From contig JBELMB010000105.1 in NCBI GenBank assembly GCA_042088665.1, forward strand, positions 1-18,065: a DNA stretch of 18,065 nucleotides, in the 5' to 3' direction. Positions 7,801 to 13,857 of the stretch are shown here, piece by piece. Position 1 is the stretch's first letter; the number at the start of each line of letters is the position of its first letter. The stretch comes from JBELMB01 sp042088665. GTDB lineage: Bacteria; Pseudomonadota; Alphaproteobacteria; Rhodobacterales; Rhodobacteraceae. The notes beneath the pieces were generated by a model. The model did not search any database and had not been told where the DNA came from. It worked only from the letters and a program-made list of their open reading frames with translations. The translations under genes were made by a program, and so were the position numbers.

Positions 7801-8757
7801 CTGCTCCACCTTTGGCTGGATCGTGCAGGTGCCGCACCGCAGGTCATCGCCAAACCAACTCACGATCAGCGAAGCCGCCCCGCAATTGGGCGCTTCGTCC
7901 ACCAATTGCTGCAATGAGGTATTGAAATCCGGCTGCTCGGAGGGCGAATTCACATTGGCAATCGCGGCGCCGCCCGGCCCCGTGGCAAAGGGTGATCCAC
8001 TTGCCGCATAGCCCCAATAGACCGGTTCCGTGGCAAGCGCATACTCCCCGGTCCCCGGGATCATCGCAACGCCCTGCACCAATTGCGGGACGTCATCTTC
8101 GGCGGCTTCAGGCCGCGTGACTTCGAAATTGAATTGCGGGATGCGATTGCCGAACCGCGACAGGTCGAGGTTCTCGATGACCACATAGGCTGTGCCGCGA
8201 TAGGCGGGCACCAGCCCGGTGCCTTCGACCGCTTCGATCTTCGGGTCCGGCAATTGATCACGCGTCCCGCGATAGACGCGCATATTGAGATCCTGAACCG
8301 GGACTTCGGCGCCATCCGCCCAGACCCGTCCAACGCTGGTGATCTCCCCTTCGCAAAGCGCAAGCGCGAGGCTCACGCTGTAGCTGTAGCTGCGCACAGT
8401 GGGCTGAGCGGGCCGCGGTGTTCCCTTGCCCCCGCCACCGCCGCCGCCGGATTCGGTGACATGTTCCTGGAACTCCGTGGCCCAGATCACGTGCCCTCCG
8501 ACCCGCATCCGGCCATAAACCTGCGCCACAGGCTGACCCTCGCCAGCGCCGGTCAGGCGAAACCGCTCCACACGACCAGTTTCCACGGCTTCAGAGCCCT
8601 GCCCCATAAGGCGCTGGTTCATCAAACGGTTGTCAATCGACCGCCCGAGGGCGGCCCCGACAAAGCGACCTGCAGCCATGGCCGACAGGCCCAGAACGGA
8701 CCCGCCGATGGAACTGCCAATCGCGGCGCCTGCTGCGGAAAGAAGGATCGTCGCCAT
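4801..8757 (-). CDS. GTA giant baseplate/host-contact protein (orfg15, 'megatron' type)
   Basis: At 1318 residues this is the largest gene here and the tip protein of the GTA tail. In RcGTA the matching protein forms the baseplate below the hub and is thought to touch the recipient cell. In order there is a hydrophobic glycine-rich N-terminus (1-40), a run of seven glycines (about 104-110) and a TIM-barrel-like GTA domain (about 300-770). A phage tail-type domain (about 800-1000) and a beta-rich C-terminal part follow. The barrel keeps glycosidase-like features: GSEMRG (E484), DFIGIDNY (555-561) and a TELG motif (E666) placed as in catalytic acid/nucleophile pairs. Whether it cleaves glycan is not known from sequence. 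The start overlaps the stop of the peptidase gene (TGATG), and the end overlaps the next gene (ATGA). Confidence 0.93.
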   Translation of the reverse strand: MATILLSAAGAAIGSSIGGSVLGLSAMAAGRFVGAALGRSIDNRLMNQRLMGQGSEAVETGRVERFRLTGAGEGQPVAQVYGRMRVGGHVIWATEFQEHVTESGGGGGGGKGTPRPAQPTVRSYSYSVSLALALCEGEITSVGRVWADGAEVPVQDLNMRVYRGTRDQLPDPKIEAVEGTGLVPAYRGTAYVVIENLDLSRFGNRIPQFNFEVTRPEAAEDDVPQLVQGVAMIPGTGEYALATEPVYWGYAASGSPFATGPGGAAIANVNSPSEQPDFNTSLQQLVDEAPNCGAASLIVSWFGDDLRCGTCTIQPKVEQVAYDGGMPWTVCGATRAEAGVIPKEDDRSVYGGTPTDQSVIQAIQRMTAQGLDVMYYPFILMDQLAGNGLENPWTGETDQPVLPWRGRITLSAAPGQSGSPDGTAGADAEVASFFGTAQASDFTIANGAVTYTGPQEWRYRRFILHQAALCAAAGGVDSFCIGSEMRGLTQIRGSSSFAAVDALKALAAECRAILGAEVKIGYAADWTEYFGYQPQDGSGDLYFHLDPLWADANIDFIGIDNYMPLSDWRDDENHADADWGMIHNIDYLRANIEGGEGYDWYYPSDEARAAQRREPISDGIHGEPWVWRYKDIRNWWGARHHERIGGVRQAEPTAWDPQMKPVWFTELGCAAVDKGTNQPNKFLDPKSSESSLPHYSNGTRDETLQRQYLRAMLGYWSEADHNPTSEVYGGPMLDMSRAFIWAWDARPYPWFPGQEALWSDGPNYRAGHWLNGRVSGRTLASVVEEICARVGLTDIDTSGLTGFVRGYSVPRVSDARSGLQPLMLAYGFDAIERDGVLVFQMRTGEDPTEIDATCLAVSDELDGDLEEVRASEAEMSGRVRLGFVLADADHQVASEEAILPDDATHSVSETDLALTLTRSEGRQTAERWLAEARVARDTMRFALPPSHLYVGAGDIVRLPSKSGPVLARVDKVEVMEHQIVDAVRIEPGVFQPSEFTEEGAPLRPFTPAVPLTSVFMDLPLMSGEEVPHAPHIAVTSQPWSGSAAVFDAPTDADYALNTLVGAQAIIGVTETPLMAARSGLVDPGAPLQVRLASGTLESISAEALLAGGNLMAIGDGSAGQWELFQFRDVQLLSDDQWMLSHRLRGQAGTDALVPDVWPEGSVVVLMNGAAQQIALAANQRRVARHYRVGPAKRPYEDPTYRHSVQAFDGNGLRPYRPAHLSAQENGGALDVSWIRRTRIDGDSWELYDAPLGEDTEAYILRVMQGDSVIREAQVSTPAWSYSAANRAADAVTGSYDIAVAQVSARFGPGPFARLTLAG

Positions 8758-9191
8758 CAGTTAACCTCCAACGGAAAGGCAAACCGGGCCACGACCCGCC
8801 TTGCCCAAGGCGCGCTCAAAGCGCTTTCGATCACCCCGTGACCGCTATAGGCATGCACAAATGCCGGATGGTCTGCGCATCGGCTTTGCAACCCGACGTG
8901 CTTGGCCACCGCGCTGTCCCGCATCCGGAACAACAGCACATCGCCCGGGGCCGCTTCGGAAAGCGGCTTGGACACCAAGTGGCGCAAACCAGCCCGCCAC
9001 AGCCGCTCATCGCCCTGCGGCTCCGACCAGTCGCGTGAATAGGCTGGCACATCTTCAGGCTCCGGTCCGATGACGTCACGCCAAACCCCCCGCAAGAGCC
9101 CAAGACAATCACACCCGCCTCCCTTGACGGAAGCCTGGTGGACATAGGGCGTGCCGATCCACCCACGCGCGGCCTCTACCACCGCGCTCAT
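8757..9191 (-). CDS. GTA tail NlpC/P60 peptidase (orfg14)
   Basis: A 144-residue cell-wall peptidase of the NlpC/P60 fold. It is expected at the tail tip, where it would cut peptide links in peptidoglycan so DNA can pass the recipient's periplasm. The nucleophile is most likely C29 in GGCDCLGLL, which matches the DCxGL motif of the family. The general-base histidine is probably H98 in AKHVGL, and a further polar residue, H113, lies in FVHAYSG. C27 is close by but in the less usual place. It has no signal peptide, as expected for a particle-borne enzyme. The start overlaps the preceding hub gene (ATGA), giving strong coupling. Length and position match the RcGTA homologue. Confidence 0.93.
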   Translation of the reverse strand: MSAVVEAARGWIGTPYVHQASVKGGGCDCLGLLRGVWRDVIGPEPEDVPAYSRDWSEPQGDERLWRAGLRHLVSKPLSEAAPGDVLLFRMRDSAVAKHVGLQSRCADHPAFVHAYSGHGVIESALSAPWARRVVARFAFPLEVN

Positions 9192-10072
9192 CTGCGGCTG
9201 CCCCCGGTGGTGGATTTCGCGATACCGGGATGCACGGTCATCCAGTCATCTTCGGGAATATCCGGAAACCCCTGAAAGTTCAGAATGTTGCCAAACTTCA
9301 AGCGACAAGTGTCAAGACGCTTGTCGCACCCGGCCTCCAAACGCACCTGATCACCCGCGGCGATCACCGCGCGCAACGGCTCCCAGACCTCGATGACGCG
9401 GGCGCCGTCAGGTTGCACATGATCCCGCTTGATCATCGCGCTCAGGCCCGCGGCCTGCCCACTCTGGACGACCAGCCGCCCACGTGTGAACCAGCCAGGG
9501 CTGAACCCGGCCAACGCACCAAGCGCAAAGACACGGCTTTCCTCCACCGCCTCAAGCGCGCCTTCGTACCAGTACCCGGTGGTAGACTTGTCAAACCCGC
9601 ACTGCATGTCCCCGAGAACCGCGGTGCAGGGCTTTTGAAACACGCGTCCAACGGGCCGATTCAAGGTCTCGCTGAGGCCGCGCAATTCGGCGTGAAACGC
9701 CCCGGCGCCCCGGCGCACTTCGCCGATATGTCCGCGAAACATCACCCGTCGCGCCGTGACATCGGCCCAGTTGACCATCCAGGCCGTGACCTCGGCGCCA
9801 TCAAAACGTCCCGCGGCAATGTCTTCCTCACGGATCGCCGCGTCCGTCAGCGCCCCCATGGCTTCGGTGTTGTCGACGGCAAGGCCCGTGGCCTGCTGCA
9901 ACGCCTTCGCGGTCAGACCGGTTTCCGCCTTGAACGTGATCCCCTCGAACGCAAGGTCCAGATCGTGATCGGTGAAACCAAAGACTGTCCCGTCCGTCCG
10001 CGTAACGGCCCAGGCCCGCGCCACGGTGCTCTGCCCTGTTGCGAGATGGGCATGAAGTGCGTCCTTGTTCAT
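9188..10072 (-). CDS. GTA tail hub protein, DUF2163 family (orfg13)
   Basis: A 294-residue protein of the DUF2163/phage BR0599 family, which forms the hub at the end of the tail tube between the distal tail protein and the baseplate. It has an N-terminal beta-rich domain (about 15-130, containing TDHDLDLAFEG) and a C-terminal domain of about 80 residues. It holds exactly four cysteines: C149 and C158 (PCTAVLGDMQC) and C249 and C256 (CDKRLDTC). As I recall, the RcGTA hub carries an iron-sulfur cluster, as does lambda tail tip protein gpL, and this four-cysteine pattern fits such a site. The start overlaps the preceding stop as TGATG; the end overlaps the peptidase start as ATGA. Confidence 0.92.
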   Translation of the reverse strand: MNKDALHAHLATGQSTVARAWAVTRTDGTVFGFTDHDLDLAFEGITFKAETGLTAKALQQATGLAVDNTEAMGALTDAAIREEDIAAGRFDGAEVTAWMVNWADVTARRVMFRGHIGEVRRGAGAFHAELRGLSETLNRPVGRVFQKPCTAVLGDMQCGFDKSTTGYWYEGALEAVEESRVFALGALAGFSPGWFTRGRLVVQSGQAAGLSAMIKRDHVQPDGARVIEVWEPLRAVIAAGDQVRLEAGCDKRLDTCRLKFGNILNFQGFPDIPEDDWMTVHPGIAKSTTGGSRR

Positions 10073-10704
10073 CAGATCCGCACCTCGACAACGGGCACGT
10101 CCGGCACTTGACCGGCACGGAAACTTGCCACGCTCACATTGATCCGATCGGTGTCAAACCGCACCGGCACATCGAACTCGAACCCGGCCGTGATCGCCAC
10201 ATCGTTCAGGGGCGCTTCGACAAAGGTGATGATCCCGGTCGTCGTATCGATCTCGAAATGCACACCTTCGTGCATCTGAACATCCTGCACCGCTGCGGTC
10301 ACCGACCCGGCCACCGGCTTGGTGATCGGACGGGCATAGGATCCTTCGCCAGAGCGATAGGTCTTCAGCAACTGAAAGGATTTCGTTACACCGTCGCCAC
10401 GCGCGATCACCTGGTCATTCAGGCCCGGTTCCTGCGAGGGGATGGCCGATTTGTAGTCGGCCCAATCCTTCCAGCGAAAGCCAAAGAGCTGCCCCTGTCG
10501 CGCCTCGAAAAAGGAGATCATCGCCTCCATGTCATCAAGCGACCGCAGGCCAAGACCCGCGTCATAGCGCCGACGCGAATGCGCCCAGGGCGTGTTGCGC
10601 TCTTCGAAACCGCTGGTCAGCGTCACGATATCCGTGCGCCGCTCCGGTCCGCCAATCGAGCCAAAGCTCAGATCCGCGGGAAATCTCACTTCATGAAACG
10701 CCAT
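10072..10704 (-). CDS. GTA distal tail protein, DUF2460 family (orfg12)
   Basis: A 210-residue protein of the DUF2460/TIGR02217 family, recognisable by the N-terminal FHEVRFPADLSFGSIGGPER and the GFRWKDWADYKS stretch (about 75-86). The family forms the ring that joins the tail tube to the hub. The C-terminal half (about 100-210) is beta-rich with hydrophobic strands alternating with acidic turns. A very good ribosome site, GGAGGGG, lies about 5 bases before the ATG, and this is one of the few junctions in the tail region with a short gap (17 bases) instead of an overlap. The stop overlaps the next start by one base. Confidence 0.93.
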   Translation of the reverse strand: MAFHEVRFPADLSFGSIGGPERRTDIVTLTSGFEERNTPWAHSRRRYDAGLGLRSLDDMEAMISFFEARQGQLFGFRWKDWADYKSAIPSQEPGLNDQVIARGDGVTKSFQLLKTYRSGEGSYARPITKPVAGSVTAAVQDVQMHEGVHFEIDTTTGIITFVEAPLNDVAITAGFEFDVPVRFDTDRINVSVASFRAGQVPDVPVVEVRI

Positions 10705-10721
10705 GGTCCCCTCCTTTGTCT

Positions 10722-11384
10722 TCAGCGGTTGCGCGCGCCGCGGCTCAGCGCCTGGCTCATGCGGGCCGCAATCTGGCTCTGGCTGCGTTCGAACGACCGC
10801 GCATCCGGGGTGGATATGTTCATCACCAGGGTCACCGGCGATTGCCCGCCCGCAGAACGCACGCCCAGCTTGCCGTCAGCGCCACGGGCCAGCGGCATGA
10901 TCGCCTCCGGTCCGGCCTCACCCATCAAGCCGGTGCCCCCGCGCATGGGAAACGTGGTCGGCCCACTGACCACACCGCCATTGGCAAAAGGCATCACCCG
11001 CCCCTGGCTAAAGCTTCCGCCATTGGCAAAGGGCGAGAAATCGCCAAGCACCGCCGAGACGCCGCTCGCAAGAAAGCCACCGACATGGCCCGCCACCGGT
11101 TTGACGGCCGCTTTCCAGGCCGCATCGATCATCGACTGCGCCACCACGTCCAGCGCATCGGTCAGCTTCATCCCGTCAAGGACAACGCCATCGATGGCCT
11201 TCGACACCCCCCGCGACAGCGTCGACTCAAGTTTCACCGCGCTTTGCCCCGCGGAAGAAAACGTCGTGTTGATGCGGCGAAGCTCGGCGTCAAAGGCCTG
11301 CGCCATACCCGCCGCACCGCCTAGGCTCTGCTCCAGGGCCGCCGCGCTTTCGTCCAGCGCATCCACGGTCTCGAATTCGGTCAT
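10722..11384 (-). CDS. GTA tail tape measure protein (orfg11)
   Basis: A 220-residue phage-type tape measure, which sets tail length and is probably ejected with the DNA. It is very short compared with typical siphophage tape measures, which fits the short tail of GTA particles. The N-terminal part (about 1-50) is helical and acidic. The middle (RGVSKAIDGVVLDGMKLTDALDVVAQSMI, split about 59-88) is the conserved GTA helix. The C-terminal half has the family glycine-rich motifs SQGRVMPFANGGVVSGPTTF and GLMGEAGPEAIMPL (about 126-170), and the end is rich in Arg and Ser. Start and preceding stop overlap as ATGA, so it is coupled to the small upstream gene. Confidence 0.92.
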   Translation of the reverse strand: MTEFETVDALDESAAALEQSLGGAAGMAQAFDAELRRINTTFSSAGQSAVKLESTLSRGVSKAIDGVVLDGMKLTDALDVVAQSMIDAAWKAAVKPVAGHVGGFLASGVSAVLGDFSPFANGGSFSQGRVMPFANGGVVSGPTTFPMRGGTGLMGEAGPEAIMPLARGADGKLGVRSAGGQSPVTLVMNISTPDARSFERSQSQIAARMSQALSRGARNR

Positions 11385-11575
11385 CTCTCGTCACTCCTGT
11401 CCGGGAAGGCCGACATCAGCTCATCGAGCCGCGCCCGCCCCATCGGTTTCGCGCCAGTGTCCTCACCCAGCATCAGCCGCAACTCCGCAGGCGTCAGCGC
11501 CCAGAACTCGTCCGGGCGCAGCGCAAGCCCGCGCAGACCCGCGCGCATCAAGGCCGGCCAGTCAAACCCCGCCAT
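11381..11575 (-). CDS. GTA small tail-assembly protein, rcc01693 family (orfg10.1)
   Basis: A 64-residue protein placed between the g10 protein and the tape measure, where siphophages encode tail-assembly chaperones. I chose the ATG at 11575 (MAGFDWPALMRAGL) because family members start like this and the longer frame to 11668 lies inside g10. The motif LALRPDEFWALTPAELRLMLG (split about 16-36) is the family hallmark. The start lies 14 bases inside the end of g10, behind a GGGGGAT stretch that could serve as ribosome site. The same G-run sits where a frameshift could fuse the two products, so this protein may also exist as an extension of g10. Confidence 0.88.
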   Translation of the reverse strand: MAGFDWPALMRAGLRGLALRPDEFWALTPAELRLMLGEDTGAKPMGRARLDELMSAFPDRSDER

Positions 11576-11897
11576 CGCTGCGATCCCCCGGCAGCATGAA
11601 GGCACGCGCCAAAAGCTCTGCCGCAGCCCGGGCCGCCACCATCGGGCCGCCTTCGATCTCTGCCGCAATCAGATCCGGCGCATGGCCGCTCCAACCGCCG
11701 CCACGCAAACCGGCCACGATCAGCGCCAGCACGTCGCGCGTGCTGAAACTGCCCCCCTCGAAACGCTGCACCAAAGCCACGAGGCTGTCGCTTTCCAGCC
11801 CCGCCTCCAGCTCTGCCAGCGCCCCGAGGGTCAGCCGCATCACCCGGCGTTCCCCATCGATGGTCAGCGCCACATCCCCCCGCCACGGATTGGCCAT
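11562..11897 (-). CDS. Gene transfer agent family protein (orfg10)
   Basis: A 111-residue product of the family simply named for gene transfer agents. It is probably a tail-assembly chaperone by position between tube protein and tape measure. It begins MANPWRGDVALTIDGERRVM, followed by LTLGALAELEAGL (about 23-35), an acidic helix and a C-terminal Ala-rich segment. A GTG one codon earlier (11900) is an equally possible start. I prefer the ATG because it overlaps the previous stop as TGATG. No clear ribosome site is visible, so translation likely depends on coupling to the tube gene. The end overlaps the next small gene by 14 bases. Confidence 0.9.
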   Translation of the reverse strand: MANPWRGDVALTIDGERRVMRLTLGALAELEAGLESDSLVALVQRFEGGSFSTRDVLALIVAGLRGGGWSGHAPDLIAAEIEGGPMVAARAAAELLARAFMLPGDRSDGGV

Positions 11898-12319
11898 CAC
11901 GACACCGGTTGCGCCGTAAAGGTCAGCGCACCCGCCGAGGCCAGCGCCAGATCATAGGTCGCTTCGCCGTTGTGCGTGCCCGCATAGTCGATGGAGGTCA
12001 CCTGAAACGCGCCCTCGACCGTACCGAAATCCGGGATGATGACCTGGAAATCCGGCGTTTCGCCATCAAAGAAAATCTGCCGCGCTCGCTCATCCGAGGT
12101 GCTGTCCTTGAAGACACCCGATCCGGTGATGCTCGCCGATTTCACACCGGCCCCCGCCAGAAGTTCGCGCCATCCGCCCGAGCTTTCGAGCGTGGTCACA
12201 TCCACCTGCTCGGCGTTAAAGCTGATCTTGCTGGCCCGAAGGCCCGCCAGCGTCTGGAAACTTCCGTCGCTGGACATGTCCACTTTGATCAAAAGATCCT
12301 TGCCGTTCTGAGCCGCCAT
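11897..12319 (-). CDS. GTA major tail tube protein, TP901-1 family (orfg9)
   Basis: A 140-residue tail tube subunit. Rings of this protein stack into the tube through which DNA leaves. It reads MAAQNGKDLLIKVD, followed by the family features QTLAGLRASKISFNAEQVDVTT (about 22-43), GVKSASITGSGVF and a C-terminal strand ending in ALTFTAQPVS. The open frame extends to 12430, but the ATG at 12319 has AGGAG about 8 bases upstream and gives the usual family length, so the extra N-terminus is rejected. A 23-base gap separates it from the preceding gene. Confidence 0.93.
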   Translation of the reverse strand: MAAQNGKDLLIKVDMSSDGSFQTLAGLRASKISFNAEQVDVTTLESSGGWRELLAGAGVKSASITGSGVFKDSTSDERARQIFFDGETPDFQVIIPDFGTVEGAFQVTSIDYAGTHNGEATYDLALASAGALTFTAQPVS

Positions 12320-12342
12320 TTCCGTCACTCCTGGGATATGGG

Positions 12343-12750
12343 TTAGATGTCTTCGACGCGGGCGCGAAAGGTCAGGTCGATGCGTCGCCGCCCGCCTTTT
12401 TCCCGCTGCGCCTGCGCCTTGTGAAACCACAGACCCACCAGCCGTCCCCGGCTGAGGGTCAGGTCCGCACCATGCAGTGCGTCGCTTACGGCGCCCGCGG
12501 CCTCTTTGGCCGACAGAAAGCCCGCGTTCTCGGTCACCACCGAAATGAGCACTTCGTGCCAGGCACCGTCACCGGTGCTGTCACCGGCCTCGCGCACCTT
12601 TTCAGGGCCAAGACCTATGTAAAGCCCGGGCAAACCACCGCCCGGCACCTTGTCGTAGACCGCATCTCCCACAAGCGTGGTCAGTGCGGCATCCGCCTGC
12701 AACCGGGTATAGATCGCCGATTGCAGCGCTCCGGAAACGGCATAACTCAT
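12343..12750 (-). CDS. GTA tail terminator-like protein, DUF3168 family (orfg8)
   Basis: A 135-residue DUF3168 protein, the family that caps the head end of the tail tube and stops its growth. It starts MSYAVSGALQSAIYTRLQAD and has the family stretches GLPGLYIGLGPE (about 44-55) and RRRIDLTFRARVED at the C-terminus. The ATG at 12750 is chosen over an upstream in-frame start at 12771, because it overlaps the previous stop as ATGA and has GGAGGAGG about 8 bases before it. It belongs to the run of coupled connector genes. Confidence 0.9.
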   Translation of the reverse strand: MSYAVSGALQSAIYTRLQADAALTTLVGDAVYDKVPGGGLPGLYIGLGPEKVREAGDSTGDGAWHEVLISVVTENAGFLSAKEAAGAVSDALHGADLTLSRGRLVGLWFHKAQAQREKGGRRRIDLTFRARVEDI

Positions 12751-13118
12751 GCAGAGACCTCCTCCGTACACGCGCAGCGCAGATAGCGCCCGCCGGGTTC
12801 GTCCTCGGTCACCGCGTCGATGCGCAGGACCCGCCCACCAAACTGGAACCGCTGGCCGACAACCGGCCGGTTGGACTGCCCCACAGGGGCCGCCCGGACA
12901 AGAACCGTGAACCCCGCCACCGAGACCGCCCCGACCTCGCCGGAAACGCTCCGCCCCGCGCGCGGCTCAACCCGTCCCCACATCGTGCCAAGCACGGTCC
13001 AGGTCGTGGTGCAGCCACCGGCGCCATCCGACACTTCCTGGGGCGACACCAGATCCAGCCGTCGGTTCAATGTCGCCGCGGCCACATTGGTGCCACGGGA
13101 TGTGCTGCAGCGGCTCAT
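12747..13118 (-). CDS. GTA head-tail adaptor protein (orfg7)
   Basis: A 123-residue head-tail adaptor (stopper type) sitting between the connector on the portal and the tail. It has LNRRLDLVSPQEVSDGAGG (about 15-33), a WTVLGTMWGRVEP segment (about 37-49) and a C-terminal VLRIDAVTEDEPGGRYLRC, all typical of the family. The start at 13118 (MSRCSTSRG) overlaps the previous stop as ATGA. The longer frame to 13184 lies inside the previous gene. The end overlaps the DUF3168 gene the same way, so three genes in a row are translationally linked. Confidence 0.9.
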   Translation of the reverse strand: MSRCSTSRGTNVAAATLNRRLDLVSPQEVSDGAGGCTTTWTVLGTMWGRVEPRAGRSVSGEVGAVSVAGFTVLVRAAPVGQSNRPVVGQRFQFGGRVLRIDAVTEDEPGGRYLRCACTEEVSA

Positions 13119-13708
13119 CCGTTCAATCCGATCCGGACGGGACGGTAACGCGCGATCAGGCTGGTGACGCCAAACGGCATGCACCCCTGGCCTAGCGCGG
13201 TCTCGTCGCGATACTCGTAATAATGCGCTGCCAACAGCAGCACCGCTTGCTTCAGATCGTCAGGCACCGCATCGAAAGTCGCGCCATAGCCAGCCTGAAA
13301 CCGGATCTCGACGCTGCCATTGTCTCCCACGTCGGGAAAGGACGACACCAACGGACGGACCCTTGGCTGAAAGGCATCCGCCTGCAGCCGGTAGTTTGCA
13401 GGGTTCACCACGCTGGCCACACCAAAGGCGTCAACCAGCGCGATCTCCGTGATGCTGGACACCGGTGCCAGCGGCAAAGGTTGATCCGACGTCGTTTTCC
13501 ATGCATTCAAAGTCAGCAGGAAACCCCGCGTGATCAATGCCTTGCAGGTGCGCGCCTCGATCGCGGCCAAAGCCGCCCGCAAAAAGGAGACCAGCACCGT
13601 GTCCTGCAGATCGCTTTCGGAAAAGCCGCTGCCAAGGCGCAGGTGTTCCTTCAAACCCGCCACCGGGAGCGCGGCTTCGGCCACCTGAGTTTCTTCCACC
13701 AACATCAT
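13115..13708 (-). CDS. GTA head-tail connector protein, gp6-like (orfg6)
   Basis: A 197-residue connector of the HK97 gp6-like group, which forms the ring docked under the portal. The N-terminal part is a helical bundle (ALPVAGLKEHLRLG, about 14-27; DTVLVSFLRAALAAIEARTCKAL, about 36-58). It is followed by a beta region (about 62-150) and a C-terminal helix with AVLLLAAHYYEYRDET (about 164-179), typical of this family. Two ATG codons are adjacent (13708 and 13705); GGAGAAGAG lies upstream and suits either. It follows the capsid gene after an unusually long 149-base gap, and its stop overlaps the adaptor start. Confidence 0.9.
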   Translation of the reverse strand: MMLVEETQVAEAALPVAGLKEHLRLGSGFSESDLQDTVLVSFLRAALAAIEARTCKALITRGFLLTLNAWKTTSDQPLPLAPVSSITEIALVDAFGVASVVNPANYRLQADAFQPRVRPLVSSFPDVGDNGSVEIRFQAGYGATFDAVPDDLKQAVLLLAAHYYEYRDETALGQGCMPFGVTSLIARYRPVRIGLNG

Positions 13709-13822
13709 GTCTCTTCTCCGAAATCCTGTCGTCCCCCAAGGCCCTGTTCAGTCGGACGCGCGCCGCCCAGGCTGCACGGGCGGAGGGGAAGCTGGACAAC
13801 TTGAGAGCGCGCGCCCGTCAGA

Positions 13823-13840
13823 GGGCGGATCGCTCCGCCC
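13823..13840 (-). promoter_or_regulatory. Hairpin just after the major capsid gene
   Basis: A perfect 7-base stem (GGGCGGA/TCCGCCC, loop TCGC) starts 18 bases beyond the capsid stop codon, inside the 149-base gap 13709-13857. There is no T-run behind it, so it is not a clear terminator. It could trim read-through or protect the capsid mRNA's 3' end, so that the capsid, needed in hundreds of copies, outweighs the single-ring connector proteins downstream. Confidence 0.5.
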
Positions 13841-13857
13841 CCCAACCGATGTCACGC

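Noticed and set aside
8434..8457. GC-rich triplet run (CCGCCACCGCCGCC type) as a possible regulatory repeat
   Set aside because: It encodes the seven-glycine linker in the baseplate protein and needs no other explanation.
10039..11919. 626-codon open frame on the plus strand across the tail genes
   Set aside because: It lies antisense to four or five well-recognised GTA genes, and its translation is low-complexity Arg/Pro/Ser/Ala, as expected from a GC-rich antisense frame.
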